DNA from: Diadema setosum
Lineage: Eukaryota > Echinodermata > Echinoidea > Diadematoida > Diadematidae
DNA: 64,000 bases
Reading direction: 5' to 3'
NCBI RefSeq assembly: GCF_964275005.1
Contig: NW_027307649.1
Span: 310,001-374,000, forward strand
Both the position numbers and the translations under genes were made by a program. Below are positions 33,280-46,217 of this stretch, piece by piece (position 1 is the first letter of the stretch; each line of letters starts with the position of its first letter). The notes below the pieces were generated by a model. The model did no database searches, had not been told where the DNA came from, and saw only the letters and a list, made by a program, of their open reading frames with translations.

Positions 33280-35933
33280 CAGGCGCGGTGGAGCACCCCA
33301 ATTTGCATCTCATTATCGCCCCGTTCTATTTGAATTTCCAACGGGCATCCACGGCTGCCCGAAACTGAGTGCATGAAAAAGTCAAATCTTTACCTTCTCC
33401 TTGTGCCGCTATGCGTGCCGCTAGTAAACTCAAACTTCCCACACTATCTAAGTTTTTAAAAATCTTCCTTTTGATGAAAAAATTATGAAATTTGCTGCAC
33501 TAGAACTTGAGATATTAAAGCTTTTTGAAAATCACCTCTCGCAAAACATGCTCTCTGTTTTTTTACGACTGGACCATGGCCGGGCTCCAATGTGTCCGAA
33601 ATTGGCAACATAAGTTCATCAGGCCTCAATCCATGTATGGTGAAAGTTTTCGCTTGATTCCACCTGTACTTTTTGAGAAATCAACTTGTTTCTACAGGGT
33701 TTGGAATAGAAAATTGTAGTCAGCGAAACATTTGAAAATGACGTCATTTCTTTTCCCGTAACATGGGGATGCGTGCGTGGATACGTGAGATTCAGGATTT
33801 CGTGCGTTGTTGTTGGTTTGCATGTGACGCTGTGCGGCCGCAGTCAATTTTGCCAGCTGGGATTCTCGTGCTGTGTGATTTGGTAAGTAGGAAGTTTGAT
33901 GAAATTTCATTCGTGATAATCATATTTGAATGTTGTATTTCTTACAAACATCTTAATGTTTCGTTTAAATGAGTAAAATAATCATAATAATGTAACGGTC
34001 TGACATGATGTGGTTTTGATCGGACTCTGCGGCGCGTCTCTGTCGAGGCCGAGCTCGAGGTTCGGCCCGGCCAGGCCGGCCCGGGCGGTGGACCTTAGCA
34101 GTTGGTAGAAAGCTGAGCGGAGCCTGTGATTGTGTTTGTGAATGTGTGAGGCCCGGGTGTGAAGCTTGTGATTTTGCGCGTTGTTTTTGCGATTTTGGTA
34201 GCACATGCGATTAACTTCTTCATAAAAATCATAAGCAGGAATGTGTTTGTTATGAAATTTTCTATTCCTAGTTATGAATTCAGCAATGACCATGGCCAGC
34301 AAAGCTGAATGAATAACACCGTATTTAAGTAACACTAACATTTAAACTCTAAATTATAATAAAATTCAAGTAGAAATCAAAGCACTCAATCATGCAGATC
34401 ATCCCTCTGTTAACTTGTGAACTAGAATCTAATATTACTTCTCTCGGAATTAGAGCTACGGTCACAGATATCCCTGCAAATGCCGTACAAAGATTTTTGT
34501 CCATTTGGGGCTGTACAAATCGGTCATTTTTACAGTGTTCGTAAGGACTTCTGTGACCGTAGCTTCAGTGGGATGCATACTTCTGTTTATGCGTTTCTGT
34601 ACGATTGATGTGCACCGAGTTGGAAGAGGCAATCATTGAGGAAAGTGATGCTGCTATTGGAATGTGTGAGAAGGATCTTCGAGATGATACATGATTTTGT
34701 AAATGTGGACAACATCTGAGAGGAAATATGGAAGGATTTGTTGGAAGAAGGTGCATACACATAATTGTAGCAAAAATTACTAGTACTTAATACATAAAAA
34801 CACTTTAAAACAATGTACATAGGAAGAAAGACAGTACCACACACATGATAGTGATAAACACACACACACACACAAAATTAATGCCTACCTGCATGTACAT
34901 CAATAAAGAACATGCCGCTGAAAATAATTCAGATTTACATAAACTGGCCCCCCATCTGCTTTCGTCCAACTATGCCATCCACCCAGTAGAAGGTAATCAA
35001 AAAAAATAATAATTTAAATAATAATCATATAAATTAAAAAAAAAATGATAAAGATTGGATTTTCTGTGTCATCGAATATTTATGAACAAATAGTTTTTCC
35101 TCCTCCCCCCTCCCCCTTCCCTAGGCCAAATTTTCTTCTTCCTCACACACATGCCATGTAATGTGACACAGGAGTAGATTTTTTGCATTTAGATCTATAT
35201 TGTCTCAGAACACAGTTCTCAGTTTTTAGATTAACATGTCAGCTCAGTTCAGTCTGCATACTTCTACTTTCTCGTGTTTTTGTTTCTGTTAAAATATCTC
35301 CTTCGTAGAAGGTAAGAAATTACATTTATTCAATCAAATAAAAGTGCAGTGGCCGAGTGTCGCACGGCGGTGACTGCTGAGCTGCTGCCGCGCACGCTGC
35401 ATGCAGCAATGCGTTGTGTGTGCTGTGACATGCAACGCTACAGTGACGCGATTATATATACATGGGACCGACCTGTACGCTTAGCGTTCGTGTCATTTTT
35501 GACATCACCTTCTGGTTTTTTCCGACACAACCATGGCCGGGAATATTACGGTATGACATTTAAAATGCAAGCAGATAAATAAATGTCGGTGTACTTTGTC
35601 CGAACGGCGCTTTTGTTCCGCAATCACACTTCGTGAATCTTAGGATGATTTTCGAGGCATATTTTTGGTAATTTTGCTCGCCAGGTTTTCGCTAAAATTT
35701 TACATTTTATCATTGTCAAATCCTTTGATATGTTATATGTGAATATTCGGACATGTTTTCAAATTCAAACTAACTCAATTTTAATCCAAAAATAGGTTTC
35801 CTTAAATTGTTATTAGCGTGAGAAGTTGTTTACTTTTTCTCAACTACGCGAGTACATGTTGTTTACTTTATGCAAATGAGGCTCGGCTGCCGATGGATTT
35901 CTGCGAGATAATTGGGGTGCTCCACCGCGCCTG
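33280..35933. mobile_element. 2.65-kb DNA transposon, TIR CAGGCGCGGTGGAGCACCCC, duplicated TGAT
   Basis: The left end CAGGCGCGGTGGAGCACCCC and AATT is inverted exactly at 35910-35933. TGAT flanks both sides (33276-33279 and 35934-35937). Below the 24-bp TIR, short subterminal motifs (CATTTGCAT-like, CGGCTGCC) are also inverted. There is no transposase frame; the interior open frames of 60-120 codons overlap on opposite strands and look random. It is therefore a non-autonomous element, superfamily not assigned. It contains a smaller 111-bp inverted-repeat element. Confidence 0.8.
34454..34564. mobile_element. 111-bp mini-element with 15-bp TIR
   Basis: AGCTACGGTCACAGA at 34454 is perfectly inverted at 34550-34564 (TCTGTGACCGTAGCT). 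It is non-coding and nested in the 2.65-kb transposon. Confidence 0.65.
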
Positions 35934-35989
35934 TGATTATCATTGTTATGCATATGATACACAACTTAATTATCTTTTAATCCTGCTGT

Positions 35990-37020
35990 GTCTCACTGTC
36001 ATCCACCATTGCAAAACTTGAAGCATGTTGGCAAGACCTGCAGAATCTTGCCTACATCCAATGGCCTTAAACTGAATGATGATAAATCTTGAGTTGTTTT
36101 TTTTTAATATACATTGGTTTAAAGAATTATATGTTAAGTAAAGTCAATGATGTCATGTCCACATCGGTCCTGTCTGTAGCACCTGTATACTTCTTCAAAA
36201 ACAGCCCTTAAATTAGGTGTTATAGTTGATCACGAAATCTCTTTTCAAAGTCATATAACTCAAGTTCAGCGGAATATTAGATATAAATCGGGTAATTTAA
36301 ATTTCATATGATTTTTTTTTTTGTCGAAATCTGCAGCTGTTGTCTTCTTCTCGGTTGGGTTTTTTTGAATTCGCTGTTGTGCAATCTTCTAAAAAAGATG
36401 TCACAAAACTTCAACGGTTGCAACATGCTGCCGCCCGGTTGTTAACTTTTACTATACTAAGTTTCATTCCATATCACCAATTATCCGTTCTTTACATTGG
36501 CTTCCTGTGGTGAAACAGAAGTCATTTTCAAGACCTTGTTATTAGTACATCATTCGCTTCATTCCCTTTATCCCGTATACCTAACTCTATTCCAAAATAC
36601 AATCCGACACGAAGTCTATATACGTTCACCAGCAGATGTGTTGTTTTTCCAAAAATCCAGAGGTAGCATGGATGCAACTGTCTTCTACAAAATATTTAAA
36701 TCCAACCTTAAAACGTATCTTTTCTCCTCACACTGACGACTAAAACTGCAATCTTTAATATTTGGAACAATTGCATTCTTTATCTGGTATTTGTTTGTTT
36801 TTTTTTTTGTTGTTGTTGTTGCTGGTCATTTTCTACTGTCTTTTCATGTTTGAACATGTATGATACTGTATATATATTTCTTTTTTAGATTTTTTTAAAC
36901 GCCATGAGCATCGAAAAAAAAAAATGGACCTGCGCGCTGCACAAGTATAGCCACCATTACTATTATTACTATTGTCATTATTATTATCATTACTAATATT
37001 AGTACCATCATTATTATTTG
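35990..37020 (+). pseudogene. Decayed LINE C-terminus and 3' end (L2-like)
   Basis: Scattered over all three frames are SNGLKLNDDKS, KLGVIVDHEISFQSHI, then a block like LQRLQHAAARLLTF, SLHWLPVV and FKSNLKTYLFSSH ending at TGA 36737. This AAARL...SLHWLPV pattern is the C-terminal part of L2-type LINE reverse transcriptases. The 3' region ends with a CGCGCTGCACAAG-like stretch and degenerate ATT repeats (36955-37020). Many frameshifts and stops show great age. Confidence 0.65.
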
Positions 37021-37382
37021 TAAAGCAAGCAAGCTTTCACTATTGCATTCCTAGACCTGAATGCAGAAATAGGGTTCTCTGAGCGTTAACCTTTGATGAC
37101 CACCACGGCCGCAAAGCAAGCAAGCGAACAAATAAGCAAGCAAAGGACAAGACAAAAACACAGACAATGAATGTATTATCGACTCGGATGCGGCTCGGAA
37201 ATACCAAAATCATTGAAGAGAAACTAAGAATTAAAGGAAACCTCCCGATGATTTCAGATTTTAACATTTGAACAACCATAAATTAGTTATACTGAGGACA
37301 GAGTTTCAGAATTTACGAAAATTGTAATGAATAACAAGGATATTTTCGAAACTAATTGCAAATTGCAGTGAACAAAGATAAT

Positions 37383-38014
37383 AGCCATGTTCAGACGTAT
37401 TTCTAGTCGGAGTAAAAATTTATGGGACGGCAATTGAAATTCAAATTAATGCATATCTTACCACGACCCTTGTGTCCTCACGACGGTCGTGGGAAGAGAC
37501 TCCGACCAATTTATGTGCGAGGGTCAGTATAACTTCAGGAAGTGGTAGCGCGGCGCACGTCGACCATGCGATTGTTTTTGTTTTTGTTTTTGTTTTTTTT
37601 TACCAGTGGCATTTGTCTTCTCCATTCTTGTTGATGGAAATTTCTGCATGAGCGCTAGCATCTTCGTCGCGATCGAGCACGTGTACTCGCAAAATGTCAA
37701 CATTGCGATTTGACCCAGGAAGTTTTACCTAGGTCGTAAGGTATGTAAGTTCATAGATACTCCGAGGGCTTGTCCGCACGGGCAATATACTCCGACCGGC
37801 TAGTCGTAGTAGCAAGATACTCCTGAGAAAACTCAGGAATATCTCGTTCGGAGGAAGAGGTCGTGGTAAGTTCCTCCGATCGGAGGAAGTTACCACGACC
37901 TTGTTCAGACTGGCACTACTCCGACCTATCCTCCGAAGTTACTCCGACCAAGCTTCCTCCGACCCTTCCTCCGAAGGCACTCCAACCAAAACTGCCTCCG
38001 TCTGAACACAGCTG
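37383..38014. mobile_element. MITE with TIR around TGTTCAGACGG, rich in CTCCGACC words
   Basis: AGCCATGTTCAGACG (37383) pairs with CGTCTGAACACAGCT (38000-38014). The interior, especially 37780-37995, is packed with short inverted and direct copies of CTCCGACC/GGTCGGAG and GGAGGAAG. About 630 bp, non-coding, able to fold extensively. Target duplication unclear. Confidence 0.65.
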
Positions 38015-38626
38015 ATGACATGGCAGAGTCACCAGAGAATGCATGAGTTAGGGCTCAGGGAAGCAGCACAAAAGAAGGCATGCATGGATTATACACAGGT
38101 GAACTCGCAAGCAAGCCAGTGGCGGATCCAGAGGGGGGCGCAACCGGCGCACGCCCCCTTATTTTTCGTTAAAAACAAAAGAAATAAAAAAAAATGAAAT
38201 GAAATGAAACCCGGAAGTGGCACCAGAAATATTAGTCACGCCCCCCCCCCTTTACAGAATTCCTGAATCCGCCCCTGCAAGCGGCATTGTAATGTCATTA
38301 CCCTGCTGCATTTTTTTTAAATAACTGAGCCTCAATGTCATCATCCTTGTTCAGTGTAATTTGTTTAAGGTTTTTCAAAGTATTGTTTGCTCAAGAGCCA
38401 CAATAAATTCCACAAATCTATACATGGGGCTGTTGATTTATGCTATACTACATGATGTGAAATCATGTGATTGTGTGGGGCCTAATTTTAGAAAAGGGCA
38501 ATTTTCAACGGAAATTATGTTCTGTGGTAGCTAAAAATCTATCATAGAGGTTAATGCAAAATGATGCAGCAGGGCAATACTGAAATGAATGCTACGGTAT
38601 AAACAGAAAAAAGCATAAAAAATCTC
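38015..38626. other. Non-coding
   Basis: A poly-C run and a pair of GGCGGATCC / GGATCCGCC-like words (38112 and 38264) hint at a small repeat. Nothing firm. Confidence 0.35.
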
Positions 38627-38629
38627 TTA

Positions 38630-38919
38630 GGCTGCGTTCACATACAAGTATTCGGTATACGGTATTCGCTATTCGCTATTCGCTATTCGTTATTCGTTAT
38701 TCGCTGTTTGCTATGCGCCGCCAAGTCGACCCAGTACACCATCACCCGCACCATCCGGATTTCTTCCTCCTACCCAACCATCCCAGCAATATTATTAACA
38801 ATTTCCAAACTGCATCAGAATGTCAGTTAGGAAATCCTATCGTTCGATTCAAGCTATTCGCGTGCCCTCGAAAACGAGCACTGTATGCCCGAATAGTATA
38901 CTTCTATGTGAACGCAGCC
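38630..38919. mobile_element. 290-bp MITE, TIR GGCTGCGTTCACATA, duplicated TTA
   Basis: GGCTGCGTTCACATA at the left is inverted at the right (TATGTGAACGCAGCC), flanked by TTA on both sides (38627-38629, 38920-38922). A 3-bp TWA duplication is typical of PIF/Harbinger elements. The left part contains tandem CTATTCG heptamers (about 38662-38712). Non-coding. Confidence 0.8.
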
Positions 38920-39395
38920 TTAGACACATCTTGAGGCAGTGATGGGCATTGTCGAAATAGATAGAGTAATGTATTCATGAATTTATGACATAAATGTAAT
39001 ATATGTGGGTCTATAACTAGACGTAATTATGGGATATTGCGGCTACTCCATGACCTTTCATCCCAGACAGAACTGCCTCTGAGCAGTTGTCTTGGGCCGG
39101 GGGTTCAGGGGTGCCCTATGGGGAATTCTGCACTGTCAATAATAAAAGGAAGTTCCATCATACGTCTCAAACATTATACACAGAGCCAAATTCACAAAGA
39201 TTGGCAGCCACATTCTATATGCTTGTAATGATTTATTGTGCATCCTTGCCGGATATTTGGTATCACTTTACTTTGTTATATCTTATGTGTTGTTGTTTTT
39301 TTTCATAGAGATGTATGAAAATAAATTTAAAATGAAATTACCTTAATATACCACTGGACTTTGACCTTCCCTAAACATCGCAGTGTCAAATCGGT

Positions 39396-39405
39396 GGGGA
39401 ATCCC
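39396..39405. promoter_or_regulatory. NF-kappaB-type site upstream of TRIM-like gene 1
   Basis: GGGGAATCCC fits the kappaB consensus GGGRNWYYCC and is palindromic. It lies 311 bp upstream of the ATG. The identical decamer, within a longer conserved context (GTGGGGAATCCCA), lies upstream of the paralogue at 59674-59683. The motif is seen; its function is inferred. Confidence 0.5.
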
Positions 39406-39716
39406 ACTATTGTTTACATGCCCTTTAATTCTTTGCTATGTGGAATGTAAATGCAGATTACAAAAAAGAAAAAAAAAAACAACAAATGGGATCATGGTTT
39501 AGTATTTACTCTGAGCATGTGCGCACGAAAGAGAAGCACCAGGCATTGTGTTCACAGAGAAAGGAAGAGAGGACAGCTACAAAACACTCAAACTCTTCGG
39601 AAGCCCTTGCCAAGAGTACATTTGATGTTTTATAACAGTCATCTGTACGTGTCCTGATTACAAAAATCCATCTGACGCCGGCTGTGCCACCGTACTGAAA
39701 ATATCACATTTTCAAT

Positions 39717-40566
39717 ATGGCGGCTTACCAGGATGCGATAGCTCAACAACTTGAATGTCCCATATGCATGGAAACTTTTTCGAAAGCCAAAGACCTGGCG
39801 TGTGGACACACATTCTGTGCAAACTGCATAGAAAAGATTGCTGACGATGAATGTAAGGTTGTTTGCTCAGAATGTCGCCAAGAGACCTTTATCGAAAAGA
39901 AAGTGGCAATATCCATGCTTAAGTCGAATAACTTGGCTGATAGGATGGTTGAGGCAATGAAAAATAATATTGCTACCATTGATCACGGAAGAACAAAGGA
40001 GACAGGACCAGTTTGCCAGAAGCATCGACCCAACCGTATGAAGTATTTTTGCGGAAAATGCCAGGAACTTGTCTGCAGCGAGTGTTTGATGGAAGATCAC
40101 TACAACCACAAAGGTGTTAAGCCAGCAAAGAAAATTGGCTTAACAAGGGCAATGCAAAAGATTCTTGACGACAGTGATGAAACCAAGCAGATGATCAATG
40201 ATCTCCAACATAAATGCCTTATGGCACTATCTCTCCTCGAATCATCTATCATGGACAGCAAGAGCAAATTTGACGAGTCGTTCAGATCTTTTGCGATTCT
40301 GCAACGGGAATTCCACGGTAAATTTCAGAAGGTGAAAACAGAGGAACTGGCTAAATTTTCTAAATCTTACCAGCGAGGAAGGGATTTGGTGGCCCGTGGT
40401 AATGAGGAAGAAATCATCACAAACTTTCAGCAGTGGTCAGAAGAGATGAAGGGCAATGACCTACGAGAGTCTATTATCCCGAGTATGGGAAGAGAGTTCA
40501 GAGCTATTGAAGACACTGTTCGCATTTGCCTTTATCACCTCAGAAAAATTGAAGCACAATTAACAG
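39717..40566 (+). CDS. TRIM-like gene 1, exon 1: RING, B-box 2, coiled coil
   Basis: Starts at ATG 39717 in TCAATATGGCGGC and runs 283 codons to a strong donor (ACAG|GTAAGA at 40566/40567, phase 1). The RING spans residues 14-53 with ligands C14, C17, C29, H31, C34, C37, C50, C53. B-box 2 spans 100-131 with C100, H103, C112, C115, C120, C123, H128, H131. Residues about 145-283 are charged and helical, a likely coiled coil. RING plus B-box proteins are usually E3 ubiquitin ligases, often in innate immunity. A paralogue is at 60079 and a relic at 32250. The frame reads past the donor to 40628, but the homologues agree on the splice site. Confidence 0.9.
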
Positions 40567-42638
40567 GTAAGATGAAAAACAAGGTAACATACATTCATGG
40601 GCACTTTGAAATACGTTTCAAGTATTAATGACTGAGCGATTACATTTTCAGTCATCCTTATACCTTGCTTGACGGACAGCCAAAGATTGCAAAATGTGCA
40701 ACCTGATGGATCATGTTTCCTCTTAAAACATCACGTTACCTCAATTTAAGAAAAAAATACTTGTGGAGCGCACCCTACCGACAAGTGCTCCTCACTTTAT
40801 TATCTCTTAGTACCTTTGATGCACTGTTTAGCCTTCGTTTTGCTTAGTATGACACTTATGAGAAGATGTTTTGTGAAAACACGTGGAGCTTTCTTATTGT
40901 AACATCAGACTTTGACGAAATTGTTTCCACTCTCTTTCTTTGATTTAACCTAATTCTTATCTAAGCTCACGTGGGCTCACGCACGTGATCACGTTAAAAG
41001 ATTAACTTAAAAAAATACGATTTCATATACGAAGCGTTTGGTTATGTGATCCAATCATTTATGGTGATTGAAATTTCATTGGTGAAATATGATTAATGAT
41101 GAAACTTCGTCAGACGTAAACAAAGTACATATAGGCCTACATGGTCGTTAAAGAAGAGACCACCATCAAAAGGGGCGGTACAGCATAGAATGGTACGACA
41201 CCAAGCCATAGTTTGAGGAACTGAGGTCACGAATCTTTTTCCCAAATGCAGAGGTATTCCATTAGTACATAATTCTCTAATTCTTGAAAGGCAATATATC
41301 ACAATCAATGACATGGCAAAATATTAGCAATTTATCCTACAGTCTTCAAAAAGACGGCTTCCTTTATTCGGCAGAATGTCTAACAATGTATGGTGGGTTG
41401 TCTGACTGGCACTGGGAAGAGCTGGTCTCAAAGTTCACCTGAGAAAGAGGGTGCGTTGAGCAGCGTTTCGTACTTAGAGGAACCTCAAAGGCAGAAAATC
41501 TATACCTTCGACACGAGTGTTGAGTCTGAAATTCTGGCAGCGACGAGATAGGGGTGCTTTCAGAGAATACGCGTAACCCCAAATAATTCTTCAGTATATG
41601 TGTATCGAGGATGGATAGGGAGGGGGACTCTCAGTCGAACGAGACGATAAACCCAATTTTCCTCCTTCAAACGTGTTCGGCAAACTGAGCAAATACGTTC
41701 ATTCTCTTCAAGAGTTTGGTGGCGACTCACCACGATTTATTTGCCACTTGGTCTACTATCAGATGTTCTACTTCCCAGTTCGTCTAACATCACAACGGTT
41801 AAACTCATTTGGTATAATATCAATTTCGTCTAATGCTCACGTGGTCTAATCCTCACTAGGTCTAATGCCCGGTTTGGATAGTTATCATTAAGTGTTTTTG
41901 TCTAATGACCAGACGGTATAATTGTCACTAAGTCTACGCGAATTTTTTCCCACCTCGTCTAATATAATTTGGTCTATTGTAAGTTCGTCTAAATTCCATT
42001 TAGTCTCTTCATCAATTGGTCTATGGACATTTCGGCTAATATCACTTGGTCCCCTGCCCGCTTGGTCTATATTTCACTAGGTCTATAATAGACAGTTAGT
42101 CTCCTTCCAATTCGTCTAATTTCCGGTTAGATCACTAGCCATTTCGTCCAATAAGCATTTCATCTACACTGTTTAGTCTAATTTTCATGTGGTGCAACTT
42201 CCAATAGGGCCACTCTCGTTTCGTCTACAGACAAGATAGAAATAGGGCTATCACAAAATATTTATATTACCAACTTTGCTTTTACTGAAATACATTTTGC
42301 TTTTACTGAAATACATTTCATGTGAGGTATATGTAACCAAATTGTGATTTCTTCCGTCTTATATTCTACAAGTGCCTGTGTAGTTTGTGCCCCCGCGTCT
42401 AAATTGTTGATAGTTTCAGCGCAATCGTATAATCATGGAATCTATGGAATCATGCATAACTAATGAGCTTCAAACAAAAGAGTGAAATAGCTGTCAGTTA
42501 ATATCAGTCTTACAATTCAGGCCTAAATCTCTGTGAGTGATATAAGAATGAATACTCATACGAGTATGTGACCATGGTAGGGTTCATATTTTATGACCAT
42601 GGAGCTACAAATGTAGCCCCACGATAAACCAATTGGAA

Positions 42639-43075
42639 AGGGTGCGTTCGAGCCATCTCCGAAAGCGAACTGTACCGTACCGTACCCGCGCCAGAGGAGC
42701 GCTCGAACGCTCCTAACGTCATGAACGTGTACCGTACCTTACTGTACCGAGCCAAAAGTGGACCACTTCCCGATGTGCTCCAAAAGCGTACCAAAAGCGT
42801 ACCAAAAGTTCGCTGTAAAGCATGCGCGTATCATGCGCATACGTCACAATGCAAATACATCATTATCTTTGTTCGGGACAGCTGTAAGTACTTTAGTTCA
42901 AGCGCCAGGTGGATGACATTCTTTAATTCAAAAATACGTGACCTTTTCTAAAAAAAAACTCGTGAGGTTCGCTTTCTCAACAGAGCGCTCGAACGCTCCC
43001 AAACTGGCATGGTACGGTACGGCACGCTTTAGTTCAGTTCGCTTTGGTTCGCTTTACAGCGCTCGAACGCACCCT
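42639..43075. mobile_element. 437-bp TIR element nested in the fold-back element
   Basis: AGGGTGCGTTCGAGC at the left is inverted at the right (GCTCGAACGCACCCT). Subterminal motifs GAGCGCTCGAACGCTCC and GTACCGTACC recur in both orientations. Non-coding; the 3-bp flanks do not match, so the target duplication is undetermined. Confidence 0.75.
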
Positions 43076-44021
43076 TAGATGCGAAATATACATGTATTAT
43101 ACAATAACTGCGGAAGCAAATTTAGCTTTGGAGTCTTGCCACCTGATTTTCTTTGACGAAAACACTTGGGCGCCATCAATTTCAATCCTGCAAGATCAAG
43201 GACTCGAGGTAGAAAGAAACTATATCTTGAACCACGGCGCAATAGAAACGAAAGCTTCATGTTTCATCCTTTTGTTGTCGCTGGATTTTATGAATAATCT
43301 CTTCTTTCTGTATGTTTAGTATAATATCTCATGTATACAGCAAAGTTGTACAGAAATAATGAAAAAAGGAGGAAAGGTAATGAAAATACTATATGCCTAA
43401 GATATTAGAAGTTTTAGTTGTTATAAATTGCCATCAAATCATCGATATACAACCGAACTAGATCCTACAAATAATAATTTCTCTCTGTGACTTGCACTCC
43501 GCATGTGACGTATCTAAAAAAGATCAATACTAAACGTTTGCATTCAATTTGAAAAACACAACCGCTCAAATCTGGCCGGGTATGCGTATAGTAGTTAGCC
43601 CATGTGAACATCGGAGTGTAAATGGTAGTAGACAATTTGGGTATTAGACTAAGTGGTCATTAGACTAAATGGTGGTAGACCAGTTGGATATTTATAGACT
43701 AAGTGCATATGGTCATTAGACCAAATGGTCGATAGACTAATACATAAGTAGCCAAACTGGTTATTAGACTAATCGATATATTGCCGAAGTGAATATAGAC
43801 TAAGTGAGTGGAGCCCAAGTGCAAATTAGACAAAATGGTAGACAACGTTGGTATTAGACATAGTGGAAATAGACGAAGCTATTATAAGACGAATAGGTGA
43901 TGATAACATGTAATGTATAGACCAAATGATAATAGACCAAATGGATATTAAACGAAATGGACATAGCCCAACTAGTAAGTAGACGGACTTGTAATTAGAC
44001 TTAGATGTATAATTGGACGAA

Positions 44022-44397
44022 CCTATTTTCTGTTCCCTTTTTTCACACTTTTGCTTTCTTTCTTTTTCTATTCCCGACTTTCCCAGTTTCCCGTACTCTG
44101 TGTAGTTGTGAGCTTTCACCACCCCCCCTTATTTTCCCCTTTCCCTCAGAGGTACTCACATGTTACAAGCATAGTCTTTTGAGTGGGTACCTCCACTTTT
44201 TTTTTTTTTTTTTTTTTTGCAGAGTGTATAAATAGAGTGTGTGTTTCTTTATGTACTGGACATGTAGACATGAACATGTTGTTATCCCTGTCTGGCTATG
44301 TATATTATCAACGACTCAAATGTCAAATTTATCATATTATTGTTTCTTGTACATTCTGTTGAAAAAACAAAGTGAAAATAAAGTTTGAAGTTTTATA
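44022..44397 (+). mobile_element. 5'-truncated LINE 3' UTR inside the right arm
   Basis: This interrupts the ATTAGAC repeat arm. It is CT-rich at first, has a run of more than 20 Ts (about 44198-44218), and ends GAAAATAAAGTTTGAAGTTTT, the style of a non-LTR 3' end. The tandem arm resumes at about 44400. Confidence 0.6.
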
Positions 44398-46217
44398 TGG
44401 TAACCAGACAAATTGGTTGTAGTCGAACTATTAGACCACATGGGTTGAGATGAAACGGATATTGGACGAAGTGGGAGTAGACCAAGTGATAGATCACCCT
44501 CACCACTGTCCTAACATGACGTCATGTCCTGTCCTATAGCAGTAGCACATCACCCAATCACAAGTCAGAATGGGAGTTCCGGCCGATTCCAAGAGCCCGC
44601 GTTCTATGATTCGGCACATCATTTTCATGGAATTTCAAGTTTCTACCCCTGATTTGCGCCCTTTGGTTAAGACCTGATTGTACACCACTTATTTTTGTTT
44701 ACATTTCTTTCTTTGTTACCTCTACCTTTTCGTTTGTTTTCCTTCCTGTTCCGTGCTTGCTTTTGTTCTTGTCCTTGTCTTAGTCCCTTTTTTCTGTCCG
44801 TTTCATGGGACGTCGTAATATCAAATTTTCTTACATAGAGTCCTCGACGGATCTTGATACGCCCTCATCTTTTCGCAAGATACGCCCTCATGATTCGCAA
44901 AATTTACAAGTCATATGCTTTTTTTTTTAATTCCTATTTTCCATAGTATATAGGGTAAAAAAATAAAATTGTATAGTTGCTTACTTGTTCAATTAACGAC
45001 ATACTGAAATTATAGTTCTGATATAATTGCACACAATGTATTGTTGAAGCTTGTATGATTGAAATTCCTTAAAAATGTGGTCATGTAAGCGTTATGTATA
45101 CTATTTCGTATTTTTGATATAGCTGTATTTAAGTGTAATTGCATTTGATTTTGAACTTGAATTTGATGTCCGATAAATAATTTCAATAAGAGATTATGTG
45201 AATCCAACTAATAACCGGTGCAAATAAAGGGTGCGCTGTGTCACTTTCGGAATTCAGGGGAACGGATTCTATCCAATCGCTGAACGTTTCCACTACGTAG
45301 ATGTCCTGCATATGCGCGAAAATTACTAGCGTACTACTGAAATGAAAGACTCGGGGTAGACCAAGTATTGGGATGCTGATCCAACATGAACACTTAGTAT
45401 ATTCTGAAATCCCCATAACTACGTGTGTACAGCTTTGTAATTATTTCTATGAAAGTAAGCACACTGGCAAAGAATCTCAACTTAAGTCAAACAGAATGAG
45501 AGTTTCACATAAAAGCGAGTTTAAGCTATGCGACGCGAACTTTATTTTAAAATGGGTAAAGAATAACAACCCAAGAGATGTTTTGCACACACGTGAGACG
45601 CAGCTTTTTACATTGTCCAATCCAGGAGGCTATGTCGTCAAGAGCGATCTAAAGTTCGCCAAAATCCGATGACGACGAGCGTTTCCATTTCAGCAGGGTG
45701 CGAATGCAGATCGATTCATTGGAGTAAACTTTTGGTCCACAAGCTACAGAGTCTTTAATATACGGTAACTGGGCTACTGCAGAAGTGGAAAAGGCACTTG
45801 TGACCACAAAAACTAGTACTGAATAAAAAAAAAAATAGATTCAAATGAGCAAAAAACAAGCAAAGTAATAAAAAAAAACCTACTTAAGGACTACAAAACT
45901 ATGACTTTCCGACAGAATCCATGATTATTCCAACATCGGCAACTATGGGATGAAATAATTATTATCTTTGTTGTTATGTGAGTTAACGACGTTTTCATCC
46001 AGCCTGAATATGTGCCCCTGCTAGGTTGGTATAGGCTGTAGGAGGAGGTATCCTCCCCCCACACCAGGGAGCTTTTGCGACTATAGAACTGAAATTCAAC
46101 AATCCGGTGCAAAATTTTGGGTGACACATGGAATATATTATATGAAAAAATAAAAATAAAATAACATCCAGGGACATAACATAGCCGTTATATATTTTGT
46201 ATGTTCCACTCTTTCAG

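Larger units (their letters stand above)
41740..44490. mobile_element. Fold-back element with arms of degenerate ~15-22-bp tandem repeats (TU-like)
   Basis: The left arm (about 41742-42240) is a run of degenerate units built on ACTTGGTCTAAT. The right arm (about 43625-44490) has the inverted unit ATTAGACCAAGT. Outermost units on both sides read CACTTGGTCTACT and its inverse. The arms enclose about 1.4 kb containing a separate TIR element (42639-43075). The right arm is split by a LINE 3' end (about 44022-44397). Sea urchin TU elements have inverted terminal repeats whose outer part is tandem 15-bp units, so this is structurally similar. No transposase frame was found. Confidence 0.75.
40567..46217 (+). 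other. Inferred intron of TRIM-like gene 1
   Basis: The donor GTAAGA at 40567 and acceptor TTCCACTCTTTCAG at 46217 are compatible in phase with the paralogue. The intron hosts the large fold-back element (41740-44490) with its own nested insertions. Stretches 40630-41700 and 44500-46190 hold no recognised gene. Confidence 0.65.

Noticed and set aside
41093..41582. Minus-strand open frames of 72-73 codons upstream of the fold-back element
   Set aside because: No domain or LINE motif could be recognised; lie in an inferred intron.
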